Below, one piece after another: positions 23,124 to 36,096 of a stretch of DNA of 64,000 nt (the stretch's first letter is position 1; each line of letters opens with the position of its first letter). The stretch comes from Golubevia sp. BC0850. Its lineage: Eukaryota > Basidiomycota > Exobasidiomycetes > Golubeviales > Golubeviaceae. The translations under genes and the position numbers were made by a program. The stretch covers positions 62,001 through 126,000 of the forward strand of contig JAAVVG010000017.1 in the NCBI GenBank assembly GCA_012976225.1. Direction: 5' to 3'. The notes beneath the pieces were generated by a model that was given only the letters and a program-made list of their open reading frames with translations, searched no databases and was not told the origin of the DNA.

Positions 23124-26100
23124 TTAAGTATGAGTAGGCCAGAGATTTGCCCCGCTCCGGACATGTCGACGATGAATATCTGAAGAAACCGCATAGCTCT
23201 CCCCCACAAGCTCTTTAACAGCCATGCAGAGCCGATCTATTCTAGTAACGAGTCCAAAAGCTGAAGCCACTCCTACAGCAACTGGAATGAGAGAGAAAGG
23301 AGGAGAGAGACGCAGAGACGGTTAGGATTGTTGAGACAGTCTTCCACGATCATCACTCTTCCAATACTTACAGAACATGTAGTTCTCATCTTCCAGCGTC
23401 TTAGCATCTACAATTCTAGGGAGCCCGAGATCGTCTTCCTCTTCCCCTCGAGTGATAGCTAGACCTTGCTGACCGATCTCGAACATGAAGAATCGATCAG
23501 TGAGAGGACAAGGAGTAATTTGAGGTAGCGGCGATCCAGTTCTCAAAGCGTTCGAACACTGATTGATATAGAGCCAATGGAACGCAATCAGGTCAGTGAA
23601 GGAAGGTGAAAGAGATAGAGAATGTGGAGAGCTACTGACCATCGAGATCACTGACACGCAATCACCGAGAAAGAGGGGATCCAAGAACCTTGTTCTCCTC
23701 AGTAATGCTTTTGAGTACTTTGGACCGAGTCTTGAGGTGACCGAGATTAGATGGGACTGGAGTTTAGAGATTTCCATCTGAACCGTCAGAAGATCCGAGT
23801 ATCGTTTAGCAGGCCACTTTCCTCTGAATGAGAACTCGTAGGAAAGAGCAGCTGTAGCCAGAGACATCCGTTTCAGCTTTCCTCTAACTGCGACGAGTCT
23901 CTTCTTCAGGACCAGCTCATCCTCTTCCTTTTGATGAAGGAAGGACCGACCTGCGAAGCTGATGATGTCGCAGTGAAGGCGCCCGAGTTCTCCTATGGTG
24001 GTAGAATGAGAGGCTCGTTGCCAAGATCTGCCAGTCGAAGAAGGTGGAAGTAGACTCCAGATAGCCGCAGCCGTGACTCCGATGGCGACTCCAACGAACC
24101 TTCTCCAAGCCAAGGTCCATCCAGAGCCAGGACTACGTGAAAATGGGGTTGAATCAAAAATTAATTTTAGTTTCCGAGACAAGTCTCTGAAGACGTCGCC
24201 GCCTCGACCGGTTGAGAAGACCAAACTCACCTTCCGAAGGTTGGGTTGACCGCATCCTTGTAGGAGTATCCAACAACTAATCTGAGAATTGAGTGGCAAG
24301 GTAGTGAGTGAAGGAATGAGTAGGTGTTGGTTGAGATACAGCTGGGAGGAAGATTGACTTACCCTATTGTAACAGTACCGATGATCGCTGGAGGGAAGAG
24401 GGGAGAAGGTGTCAGCACGAGCTATTTGGTCAAGTCCTCTGGAGAAAACCCTCTTGCGTCTTCTCTACTCACCTATGATCGGAGGAAATGGAGGGTAGAG
24501 CCTCACGACAAAGACAAAAGGGAAAATAACGGCTGATATGGTTGCTAAGCCATAAGGATTGTGTCCTACGCCTCCTGTCCCGACGTACCAGATGATTAAA
24601 CCGACTACCGCCCCTCCGAGAGTCTTTTTTCGATAGAGGAAAGGAAAGAGAGCAATCAGATGCTGACTCGGAACGCAGACTCAGACAGAATATACACACT
24701 GAGATTATTCTTCCGATGAGACTGAAGACTGTCTCTCCTCGATGCCGAGCGATCGTTAAGAGCGACATGAAGATTGCCCATATCCCCTTGTTCTCGTATA
24801 CAAAAGACGCAGTACTGTTTGCAGACCTAGATTGGTCAGTGAACGGGTATTCACATCGCATGGTACACGATGTCTTTCACATCTTTACATCACTCACCTG
24901 CTAAAGTAAGCTGGAAAACTGATCAAGGCAGTCAAAGAAGCAGCTTTCCAAAAGAAGAGTAGATTCCCTCTGAAGAGAGCATGAACTTGTTCGCTCATCT
25001 TTGCTCCGACATGTTCGATCCAAGTCTCTGGTGAAAGAGCGTCTGGATCGCGACTCTGAGCCTTCCCGAGATCGAAGTCGTCATTAAGAGAAGAAGGAGC
25101 TCCAGCGATCTCGTGAGGATCTTCCAGATCATCTCCTTCACCTTCTTGGGATTGCCAAGTCCGAATTCGGAAGAACTTGACAAAGTTCGGAAAGTGAAGT
25201 TGAGCTCTAGTCCTCTCCCTTTGGATCTTCTCGATCTCAACCAGTAAGGCTAGGCACTTCCTGGAGAAGTTCTGAGTGTGGAATTGATGAACCCAGACCT
25301 GAAAGAGATATCGGTGAGGAATTACTTCGTGATTGAAGAGAGACTCTGTCATCGGTTTGACCACTTTCAACCGCTGCTCTCTCCAGAATCGGTCCTGAGC
25401 CGCTTCTAGCTCGGTGATTGAAGCTCTCGTGGCAGCAGCAGCTTCGTTGGAGACCTTCTGACTTTCTTCCTTACTCTTGAACCTGTTCTTGAAGAGCGTG
25501 TACCTTTCAGAATTCAGTTTCACGAGCCAAGAAATGGCATGGTCTAGAGCTGCAGCGTTCTCTTTGAGGATCTCCTTAGAACTTTCTCCTAAGAGTCTAG
25601 CGAAAGACTCGGTGTGATGATTCCTATCCGAAGTGTGAAGATAGTTCTCGATTCCAGCTGCTCTAAGAGATTCCCAGACTCCCACCGGTACGGCCTCTGA
25701 CTTGAAGTGAGGGAGGTGGAAGAAACCGTGATGTTGATGATGATTTGGATAATGACCTCTAAGGATCGAAGGAGAGGGAGAGTGGGTTCGACCTGAAGAG
25801 AGTAGCTGTGAGAGCTTGTTCTTCATGAGAGTTTCACGAAAGTGGCTGGACGATTCCGAAGCGCGACCTTGATCTTCCAGGTCTAGATGTTGAAGATGAC
25901 CTCCCTTTTCTAGATGAGATGGAGATGGAGGAATGGAGCGTTCTTCTGGAGGAGGTGTATTTGCTCTTGAGACTGAAGGAGTGGCAGCAGGAGACGTCAA
26001 TCTAGAAGCAGCAGGAGTTTGAGGGAGATGAGCTGAAGTCAGATCGCTGTGTATCATCGATTGATAGTATGCCCATCCATCTGACGACGGAATAATATCT

Positions 26101-27667
26101 CTGGCTTTTGCTTCTAGATCTTTGAGATCCTGACCTGAAGCCAGACCGAAGCTGAGCTCTCTATTCAGCAGTCTGGAGGCTAGTTGCATTGGAAGAAGAG
26201 CCGCTTCAGCCTTGACTACGTGATCGTGAACTAGATGGCTTGGGTATTCGTCATCCAGAGGTGAAACGTCAAACATCTCGATTTGGTCCTTGCAGGTTTG
26301 AGCTAGAGGGGATAGGACTCCGATCAGCCGATCCACGAACTGAGAATTGACGCTCTTTGGATAGAATACAGCACTAAAGACCAGGTTAAGAGCAGCCTTG
26401 AGAGCGAGTGGAATGACGATAGCTTCTCCGATGACGTAGTAGGGATAAGGGAAGAGATAACCAGTTGTGAGACAGATGATCATCGTTAAGCAGGCTAGAA
26501 TGGTTCCGAACAGGAAAGGTGAAGGTCCAAATTTGACTTTGAGGTACAGCATCGCTGCGCTTCCAAAGGAGAGGAAGATCGAGCAGACGACTGCTGGCTT
26601 GACTTCCGTGTATCTTGCTGAGAATATGTCTGTGAGGGAAGCTTCAGAAGCAGAGACCTTGTTGTCTCTAGCTTCGTAAGCGATCTTGAGACCGAGAGAA
26701 GACCAAGCCCAGGCGATGAGCACCAGAAACAAGGTAAAGCTGAGGGAAGCCAATCGAAAGATGTTCGGAGAGTCAGTCGAGCTTGTCTCCTTCGAGGGCG
26801 GCAGCGAGCTCACAATTCACGTTCCAGCATGGCAAAGAATGGAAGCTCAGCCGGCTGAATGAAAGCCGCGATCAAAACGAGGAAGGAAGCTTGACCGAGG
26901 ACCTGTAAATAGAAGAGGAGAGCAAGGAGGTTCAGCCACAGTTCTTCCTTGCAGCTACTCTCGTAACGCTCTGACTTGGCACTCACAGCTTCAATGGGAG
27001 TAATGAGAAGCATGATCAAGGAAACCCAGGCCAGCATTGATGATCTAACGACCGGTTTCATCTGTGACCAATTCTTGAGAATGGGAATCATCCATTTGAC
27101 TTGATCCCAGAGCCAGTTGACCAGAGCCATAGGAGAGTGTCGGCTTAGATTCTGGCTCTTATTGTCTTCAGAAGATGAGTTCTTCTCTTGAGAGACTGGT
27201 AAGATGAAGGCAGCTGGTTTCTGTTGGTTGGTCTTGGTCCTTCTGCGTAGGAGGGACTTCTCCTTGCCAGCTGCCTCTTTGGATGAAGTTGATGATTTGG
27301 AAAGAACACCGTTATCTGAGCCAGTCTCACCATTCCTATACGGAGAGATTGAGGGAGACGGACGTCAGACAAGATCTCTCTCCCCTTCCCTGTGACTCTT
27401 GAGACAGCTATCGAGCTATGCTGCATCTAACCTTGTCCCATCCGACCCTATAGACCCTCTATCGATCTTTTGCAAGAGTTAAAGACCGGCATATACAGAG
27501 TGTGTTGCTCACCTTGAACTTTGCTTCTCTCCACCTCGACCACTCTCTAATGAATCTGCTTCCTTTCTTTCCTCCTTCTCTATCTGGCTCGCTCCGATTC
27601 CAGCAGTTTCTTTATGATTCACTCTCAGTGGATCCTGAATTGGCTCTTCTCTAGGAGTTTGCTCCAT
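23124..27667 (-). CDS. BRE4-like putative ER 6TM transporter (ArAE/FUSC family)
   Basis: The start at 27667 (MEQTPREEPIQDPLRVNHKE) leads to a polar N-terminus. Exons at 27513-27667, 26987-27335, 26814-26902, 24898-26739, 24700-24814 and further pieces down to 23124 stay in frame. Membrane segments include SMLAWVSLIMLLITPIEA, FLVLIAAFIQPAELPFF, SFTLFLVLIAWAWSSLGL and a second set near the end, LGGAVVGLIIWYVG and FVGVAIGVTAAAIWSLLPP. A long cytosolic stretch with Ser/Pro/His-rich linker (SPAATPSVSRANTPPPEE) lies between. This two-half layout matches the fungal putative ER transporter/aromatic acid exporter family that includes yeast Bre4. The substrate is unknown. The protein ends SGANLWPTHT. 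Confidence 0.85.
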
Positions 27668-28457
27668 TCATATACAGTAAAAGTTTGATGTTGTTGATGT
27701 CTGCTGGTGAACTGACCGTCTCAAAAGTTCTCCCCGGCAGTAAAATCGGCAGACAAACACAAAATCAGGTAGGGAAGTCGCGCTTATTGTATCATTTTTC
27801 GAAAGTCAGGAGACAAAAAGATATAGAAAGAGGAGAAGAAAGAATAATAAGTTTGGGAGGGTGAGGAAGGGGTTAGATCCGAGAGAGTAAAGGGAGAGAA
27901 AGCAAGGGGGTGGGGAATTAATTAGAGAAAGAGAAAAGGGAAATTGCTGTTGGGTTCTTTTGGGACACATGAATGGATAGAGGAAGACATTGAAATTGAG
28001 AACTGAGAGAGGAAACTAGAGATGGGGAAAGGGAACGGATTGAACGTCGCTGAAGGAAAAGCAAGGGTAAGGAACGAGTCATGAAAGAGGAACAGACTTG
28101 ATGAGAAAATAGAGAAAGAGAATCAAGCTTGAAGACCATTATTGATACAACAAAGAACGGGGGTTTGCCTCTTGATCCTGCCTCTTTGGCTCTTGAAGTC
28201 GTAGTGAAACGAAAATGTGACGTTGAGTTTGATTTTGAGTTTTAGGATTGCGTTTGGTTAGTTGTCGGTTCGTTAATCTCATAGCTGTGAGCTCACCTCT
28301 ACTTTTTGATGCTGGTTTGGTTGATGTGAAGTGAGCTTTGAGATTGAAGGTTAGGTTTTGAAGTTGAAGAGTTTTGCGAGATCAAAAGGTCTAAAGGGGT
28401 GAAGGTCTAAGAGATCGGGAAAGAGAGACTAGAGATGCGGATTTGAGGGTCGAAACA
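27668..28457. other. Intergenic: BRE4-like promoter and importin alpha 3' region
   Basis: 790 bases between two minus-strand genes. They should hold the promoter of the BRE4-like gene and the 3' untranslated region of importin alpha. The sequence is purine-rich on the plus strand, and no gene or repeat is supported. Confidence 0.5.
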
Positions 28458-31073
28458 TTACTGGTTCATCGAATCTCCATTTGGAGCTCCGAAACTGAAT
28501 CCACCTTGAGGAGCGGAGAAGTCACTCTTGAAAGCGAAAGCACCGGTGGCATCGACTTGGGCTGGAGCATCGGTGTTGGCGGCGTTGTCTTCCTCATCTG
28601 GGAAGTATTCGTCCATGATGTAGACTGCAATGAAAGGAAGGGAAGATGATTGGGGTGGGTCAGAACTTGATTTCAAAGGCCAAGAGAGAACAGCTCGCGA
28701 TTTCGCAAATACTCACAGCACTTCTTGTAGATGTCCAAGTTTTCGTGGTGTTGAAGGTTGTGAATAGTTACCATTCCGCCGCATTCTTCAATGTGAACAG
28801 CGTACTTGTTAACAGCACCTGGACCAGCAGCTTCCTTATCTTGTTCTCCAACCTTCAAGATGTTCTCAATTCCATCCAAAGCAACCTGAATAATCTTGTT
28901 GTCCATCATCTTGAGGAGATCACATAGAGGTTTGATACAACCCTGAGTGACCAAGTAACGAATCTGTTGAGGATCTTGAAGTCCACCCGACGTAGCATTA
29001 GACAGAGCCCAACAAGCTTCTTTCTTGGATTTGAAATCTCCAGTTTGTAGAATGTGAATCAAAGGTGGCATGATATTAGCCTCAATAACAGCCTGAATCT
29101 GATAAGAAGATCCAGCAGTGATGTTTGAAATGGTCCAACAAGCTTCCTTCTTAATTCCATCCTTTTGAGAGGATAACAGAGACAGTAGAGGTGGTAAAGC
29201 TCCGGAGGCTAAGACTACTTGGGTTTGTAAATCATCTCCAGTAACGATGTTTCCTACTGAACGGAGAGCTGGGGTCTGGACTGCAGTCGAAGGGTGCATT
29301 AATAGATCTACTAGACGACGACATAAACCTGATTCGATGACTGCTTGGATCTTTTCGTTGGAACCATCAGATAGGTATGAGATTGCCCAACAAGCATCGA
29401 TTAGAACTTCATCATCCATAGAGTAGATTAGCTTGGTAAGAATGGTGAGAGCAGGGGATATCTGATGAAAGGTGAGCGAGTTCGGAACATAGAATTGGAG
29501 TCAGTCGAAAAAGCCTTATCAGTGATCGAGAGTCGACCCAGTCACGAGCTAGCGCAATCAATGATTCGGAAACACTACTATAAGCTATTCTTGAGCATTT
29601 GGTAGTAGTCTTTCTCTTTCCCAGAGCGACTGCTTTCTCCACTCCGGCTTCCGCTCAACTATCATCACCCCTCTCTCCTTTGCTTCGTCGATTCCATTCC
29701 ATCTCCATAAAATCCCCAAAATACCATTACCCAATCATCTGAGACTCACCAATTCCCATTCAGGTTGAGGATTCTTTCCTCTACAGAAGTTACTCAAAGT
29801 CCAAGTAGCATTTCTTAGCATGCTCAACTTGTGGTTCTCAGAGAGCAAAGCCAACAAAGGTTGCAGAGCACCAGATCTTAGAACGGTATCTCTGCACTTG
29901 GTAGAATCTCCAGCAATGTTTCCCAAGGCCCAGACAGCTTGCTCACGAACGTCCAAGACTGGAGAGGAGAGAAGCTCGATGAAGATTGGCACAGCTCCTT
30001 CGGCGATGACGACTGAGGTATGTTCTGAAGTTCCTGAAGCAATGTTGGTTAGAGCCCAAGCTGCTTCAAACTGTAAGGGAAGGTGAAGGTGAAGGAGAAG
30101 GAAGGGTGGAGAAGGAGGAGGAAGAGATTAGCTTTCAAAGGAAAGGAATCGCGAGTGAACTGCGCTGGCGAAACCGGCGTCTTTTGGATGTAATAGTAAT
30201 TGAATATCTCAATTTGGTCTTAGATCGGGTTCCCAGACCCTCGATAGAGCTAGATTGAACTTTGCTCTGCACTTTCTGGATCTCTCTCTCCTTCCTCCTT
30301 CCAAAGGCAAGCCTCCTCCAAGCTCCCTCTCTCTCACCATACACCACTACCACAAGACTAAGACTCACTTGAACCATAGGATGAGGACTTCTTAAGAATT
30401 GAACGAATCTCGGAACGACCCCGCAAGCAATGACCTTTTCGATTGGAGGGTTCTTCTCCTTTGAAAGTAGTTTTCTGAACTTTGTGGTGCAATCGAGCTG
30501 AGTGTCTGTATTTTCGGTGAAGACTCCAGCAACCATCGCTGGTAGTTGTTCGGCAAGCTGAGAGAAAGAAAGAAAGACATCGAGGAGAAGGGAGGAGAGA
30601 TAGGAGGGGAAAGCGGAGTGAGGGAGAGTGAGAGAGAGAGGAGGCAAATGGCGAGTCAGTCCGAGTCGAGGAAGGTAGAGTGTGGCGATAGGGATAGAGT
30701 AAGGTTAAGAATTGCACAGTGAATTCCGATCTGAATAGAGAGAAGCGATAGCAAGGCAAAGGCTACTACGTTGCAAGTTCTCCCTACCTCTCTCGTTCTT
30801 GTCTCCCAAGAAGCTGCGCCTGTGTTTGCAACTCACCTGAGCGTCGAAAGCACCTCCATTGATACTTTCATCGCCTTCTTCATCGGTATCAGCTCCACTT
30901 TCAGCTCCATTGAAGTTAAGATTCCTTCTCTTTGCCATTGACTCTTCTCTCTTTTGCTTTCTGATTTCCACTTGAGCTTCCTCTCTTCTTCTTCTCAACT
31001 CATCTTGTTTAAACTGTCCCTTGTTCTTGTAAGAATCTTGACGCTTACTTTGATCTCTTAGCTGAGATGACAT
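28458..31073 (-). CDS. SRP1: Importin subunit alpha
   Basis: The adaptor that binds classical nuclear localisation signals and docks them on importin beta. Five exons (30837-31073, 30369-30557, 29750-30070, 28717-29461, 28458-28624) give 552 residues. The first exon is the basic importin-beta-binding domain ([17 protein letters not shown]). The rest is the armadillo array with the usual NLS-site WxxxN pattern: [41 protein letters not shown] and [10 protein letters not shown]. The acidic/Phe-Gly tail DEYFPDEED to GDSMNQ is the export (CAS-binding) end. Length and layout are normal for fungi. Confidence 0.95.
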
Positions 31074-32334
31074 GATTGAAACAAATGAAAGGAAGAGGTG
31101 GTTTGGGCAGAGGATAAGCTTTTCGTCAGGCAGGACTTCAAAACCCATCAAAAACGTGATCATGTGCAAGAACGCGACTCTTCTCGATCTTCTCTTCTCT
31201 TTTCCTCTTCTTCTCTTCCTTTCTCTTTTCTCTTCCCTTTCAATCGCATTGATTTCTCCCGCTGCCCGCAAGAATTCTTCGTCCACTCCAGGCTTGTCGG
31301 TTGAGAAAACCGACTTGGGCTCCTACAACACACAACAATTTCTTGAAAAGTTTTCTTCCTTCTACGAAAACTTTGTTAGAATGCAACATTAAGTTACCAC
31401 CAGTCCCTCACTCCTAAGGTAGCCTTAAGACAGGGTCGGGTGTCAACGATGAGGGTGAGAGGCAACAAACAATACCGACGAACAACGTTCGATTCTCATC
31501 AGATTCCTCTGGTCGTTGAGGTCAAAAGTGAGTAAAGGCTTTGAACAGATGATTTTGAGGAGCTTGAGACTTTTTAGAAGTTGGGCAGAAGGTGAGTAAT
31601 GGACGGGACATGCGTGCTGCGAGACTCACGTTGGTTCACGCTCTTTCCTCTTCTTTCCCCTGCCTCTTCATATCGATTCTGCTGGTCAGAGATAGAAATT
31701 TCAAGAATTCTCTCGCCGCATGCTTTTATCGATTGGAGAGGGACGCTCTGGTCCAACTCTAGTTGGAAGGTAGCTTTTTCCAATCGACTAGTCGGAATTC
31801 CTAGAACCACCTTGGCCGATTTCTGCTGCTCAATATGGTGAATCATTTAACACAGTGAATCATAGCTTTCGCCAAAAGGGATAAAGCAGCTAGTCGAACT
31901 TCGAAACTTTCCTCGAGGCGGGTAGCTCTCTCTTTACAGGATCTCAGTTTCTTCTACCTCAGGCCGATTGGTTCATACCATCAATGATTGAAACTTCTCA
32001 ATTGGGTTATGACAGGAGCTCGAAGGGCACCCTTTTGAGCGTCTCTAGGGATCGAAGTAGCCTCTGGAGTCCCAATCGCTTTGGGTTCTGCCTCACTAGT
32101 CTTTGTCGATTTAGGAAGGTCGTCTTCGGATTGCATAAGCTAATCTCAAGATCAATTGCTCTCTTCAGAATCGTTCTCTAGCCCGGAAAGAAGGAAAAGG
32201 ATCGACGCCACTGGCCAGGTCGCTCCTCGGACACCTTCCTCTCTCTTCCTGGGATTCAGAGGTGAGATGAATCATAACGTCTTTGCGGAGGAATATTATA
32301 GGGTTTTCTGGCTTTCTCTCTCTCCCTTTCTCAT
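31074..32334. other. Intergenic, promoter of importin alpha
   Basis: 1.26 kb holding the importin alpha promoter. Open frames here (31072-31392 plus, 31574-31846 minus) are short, lack family features and have no splicing support. I call no gene. Confidence 0.5.
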
Positions 32335-35330
32335 GGCCGTTAACTCTGCTGTTTCCGGTCATCTCCGTTGTCGAAAGAGCTTGACCTCGATCCATCCCAC
32401 TTCAAATTCTCAAATCCCTCTCTTTCCTCCCACCACCTTCCCTCAGCTTTCTTCACATCTTTCTCTCTTTTCCTCTTCTTCTTCAAACAATTCATCTCCT
32501 CTCACATCCTTGAGAAACTTTTCATCTCAAAGTCAATCTCTCAACTCTTTGACGCATTCGGATTTTTCATACACAAAGCCCACCTCATCATTTCGCCTCT
32601 TCAAGGTCTCTTCTCTTCCCATTTCCTCTATGTCAAACTCAAATAATCTCGATGTGGACAAAGATGACTCAATGGACGATCTTTCAGCTACCAAATCGAA
32701 TCCAGTCCCAAAACAAGCCTATGTACCTCCCTTCAGCTTCCCCGTTGAGTGCCTTCAATTCTGGAACTTCTTTTGTTTTCAACTCCTTCTCTAAGCTCAC
32801 CTTTGGATCCTCAAACTCCATCGGCTCTAGTGGCTCGATCTCAACCTCACCTTCATCAATCTTTGGTCCCAAAGCGGAGTCACCGCATGCCATGAAACGG
32901 CGACGACCAATCCTCCTTCTGAATCTTACTCACTGGACTCTCTCAAACAACTTCTACTACATTTTAGACTCCGAATTGACGATGGAGTTCGCGGACCTTT
33001 TCGGTTCTATAGCGATTGGTCATCTTCTTTCTCTCAACGCTCTTTACCCTATCCGCTTTACGTCCGCTGCTTCCGGTAGTTCTGTCGAATTCGATTAAGA
33101 CTGGCTGAAGTCTAGCATCCTCACTTTCGGACCCTTTATCAAAGAGAATCCCCAAGGAGAGGTCAAAATCCCCTTGAGAGGTAGCAGAGCGGTCCTGTTG
33201 TCCTATTTCGGACATCTAATCAACACTCAGTCGGAAGAAGAACTTGACACGAAGCTGAGATATCAAAACATTGAGGTAGCTGGGGAGATTCTGGGTTCAA
33301 GCTACTGTGAGTGCTATGTACGAAGGAGAGTTGCTCAGATCGTGTTCTGACTTCTGACTCTGCGATCCCTCCACTCCTAGTCCGTGGATCTCACCAGAGA
33401 ATCGAAATAGAAATCCAGAAACGCTTGACTGCTACCAAAGAGGTCGAGAACCTAGGTTACGTAGTGGAACCCGCCACTCCTAAAGGAAACGAATCTGAGG
33501 TCGACGCTCGCAAACGAAGCCTTCTCACAATCCAGAGGCAGAATCTAGCCATCGTGGCCACCAACTGTCTAGGCTCTACTGAATGGTTCAAGATTGGCTG
33601 GTTGAAGAGTTGCTTCAAGTACGAGGAGCTTCACGATACAACAATCAAGATGGTGTTGATTGCTGCATCTTCTCAGAGCTCCACTAGGTGGAACCAGCCC
33701 TCTGAAAGAAGCGGTCTCAGCTTATGCGGATGCTTTCTCAGACAATCCAGAGTTAGAACCGTTAGAGCTGCCAGAGAAAGCCCTTTCACTTCTGGGTAAA
33801 TGTGTTACTCAGAAGCAGAGGACTCCTTGGACGGTCGAGGATTCGATCGATCCATCTCTTCTCTCTGGATCCCACGTCCGACCAGTCAGCTCTTCTTCAG
33901 GAGCGACTCGAATCTGGATCGAATTCTTCGCAGCTTACATTCAACCAGTGCAATCTCGAAATATGTTCTTGGTTCCCTTTGGGTAGCAGCTTGTCATCGC
34001 CAATTGAAAGCTTGCCTCACTCCTTCTAGTTTTGTGCCGGTTCGGTTCAGATTATTCCGGAAGACTTCGATTCGATTCAAAGTTTGATTGAAGAAGGTGA
34101 GTCCAACAAAGCTCTCAAGCTCATGCTCGCTCGAGCCGACTGACTTCCTCCAGAAAGAAAGAAAAACCTCTCATCATCTCTCTCTCTCTCTTCTCCCCCC
34201 CCCCATTTTTATCAGTCAATTTCAACAAGAAGCTGTTGAATAGACTACGCAGGTGCTTAACACACTTCCAGCAGGTCGCAAACTTTACTTTCAACGGTCA
34301 GCCTCTCATTGGAATGTGTCTCTCTATGGCTGCTGCAATCACCTTTCTACTCACGAGTAACGATTGGCGGTCCAAGCCCGGTCTTAGGCGCTTTCGGAAG
34401 GCTTTGATGCCCGTTCGTGCTCCTCAAGATGGAAACGTTCTGGTTCAAATGGTCTCACTCCTCGTAGTCAGTAGCGACGGACCAGACTCATCTTACATCG
34501 GAAAGCTGGTTGCTGCTGAGAGGGAGGCTGTTGACCTTGCTTCATGGACCTCCAGAGAAGGAGGAAGATAGGTTCCATCCTTTCTTTGTCAACGAGATGG
34601 AAACAAGCCTTAGTAGGAACCTTGGTAGATCTTACACAAGCCAAGGACTTGGGACCGGATCCGTTCTTACTTCAATTCGTCAACTATTCGGTGGCTCAAT
34701 CTTTACCAAAGGAAAGAGTAGTGCAACTTCTGGCTCTAATTCCCTTTTTCTCCAAGAAAAAGTCTCCGATCAACCTTCTACGAGCTCAACGGGAAATACC
34801 TCAATCTTCAAGACCCCAGAAAAGACGAGGAAAAGAGTCGAATCTGCTGAAACTAGCACTCCATCTCCCTCGACGGCACAACTTCTATCCAGCAAACAAA
34901 GGACCTCCGGTCCTGGTAGCCGCTTGGATCACCTCAAGTTTCCATACAGATCATCTTCTTCTAGGAGAGTCGCAAGCTCAGATCAACCTCTAAAGAAGAT
35001 CCCAGGGGAAGTGGTCATTCAAGAAGCCAGTTCAGTCGCAGTTTCTTCTTTCCCTGCCGCTTCAATTTCTTCAACTCCTTCTTGTTCTTAAGCTTCTGGA
35101 TCTCAAGTACAATCAAAAAAGACTGTCAGCTCCTCGACTCCTCTTCGTTCCATTCCAGCTACCAGTTCAACTCCTTCCCAAGCTCCTCAATCCACTCAAG
35201 AGCAACCAACTGCTCAATCATCCGGTCAGGTCGTCTCAGAGCCATAATTTCAAGGAGAGGCTTCAGAATCTCAAGTCAGAAGAACCAAAGCTTCAAGACC
35301 CAGAGCTTCCGACTTTATGTAAATCGCCAA
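32335..35330 (+). pseudogene. Unidentified decayed gene
   Basis: Starts like a gene at 32335 (MAVNSAVSGHLRCRKSL) with a Ser-rich region ending KQAYVPPFSF, followed in other frames by a Ser/Gly/Phe-rich stretch. Then come protein-like segments in changing frames: RQNLAIVATNCLGSTEWFKI, ELEPLELPEKALSLLG, NFNKKLLNRLRRCLTHFQQ, MDLQRRRKIGSILSLSTRW and VNYSVAQSLPKERVVQLLAL. A Ser/Thr-rich tail has an in-frame stop before VRRTKASRPRASDFM. Frame changes near 33660 and 34545 have no splice sites. I do not recognise the family. It was probably one host gene, now broken. Confidence 0.5.
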
Positions 35331-35498
35331 GGAGAGACTTTCGACCTTCCGCCTCGCCAGTCTCTCAATCTCCAACCAGATCCTGAGTCTTTCTTAGCTT
35401 CAAGATCAAGATTCAAAAAACAAGAACCAAAGAGTCAAAGTGAATCTTCGACTTGATCAACTTCACTCAAGTCCTCCAAAACTCCTCTATTCAACTCG

Positions 35499-35873
35499 AT
35501 GTCCCCCACCTTTTCACCTCTTCTTTTCTTTTTCTTCTCCTTTCTAATTCCCCCTGCTCTCACATCCTCAAAGTACATATCCTCTGAACAATCCACTTCA
35601 CCTTTCATCTCGCCAGAATCGCCCTCCGATCCCACGTTCCATTCTCACGATAAACAGAAAACACCGATTCCGTCCTTTCCTCAGAACATATCTTACCAAA
35701 CGTTCCTCCCTCAGCCTATTGAAAACAAAAGCTATGTAGTCGAAGACCCAGTTTCAACGTATGTAGATCCGAAATCAAATCATGAAACGATCCCTTCTTC
35801 GCTGATGATCGATGACCCGTCTCGTCGGATCAAAGCCAAAGCCTCTGGGTCTCTAGTCATTCCTAGGCTTTGA
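35499..35873 (+). CDS. Possible small secreted protein
   Basis: A 124-residue frame from an ATG at 35499. The start (SPLLFFFFSFLIPPALTSS) looks like a signal peptide, and a polar, Ser/Pro-rich remainder ends GSLVIPRL. No family is recognised and no cysteine pattern is present. It lies just after the decayed gene and could be chance or part of that remnant. Confidence 0.25.
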   Translation: MSPTFSPLLFFFFSFLIPPALTSSKYISSEQSTSPFISPESPSDPTFHSHDKQKTPIPSFPQNISYQTFLPQPIENKSYVVEDPVSTYVDPKSNHETIPSSLMIDDPSRRIKAKASGSLVIPRL

Positions 35874-36096
35874 CTGCTGTTTACAGATTATCCTTCAATT
35901 TCCAGAACCTAGTGGTTTTGGTTTTCTCTGGTCTAGGTCGAAGGTGAGAAGTGACGACATGCGTTTGCTTCTTCCGATCGACAATTCATCGCATCACACA
36001 TCACTACGTTCAGGCATCATTGCGCTTTGATTTGAAGACAGCTTTTGAGAAGAAAAAGACTAAGAAAAAGAAAAAGAAAGAACAAAAAAGGATAAA

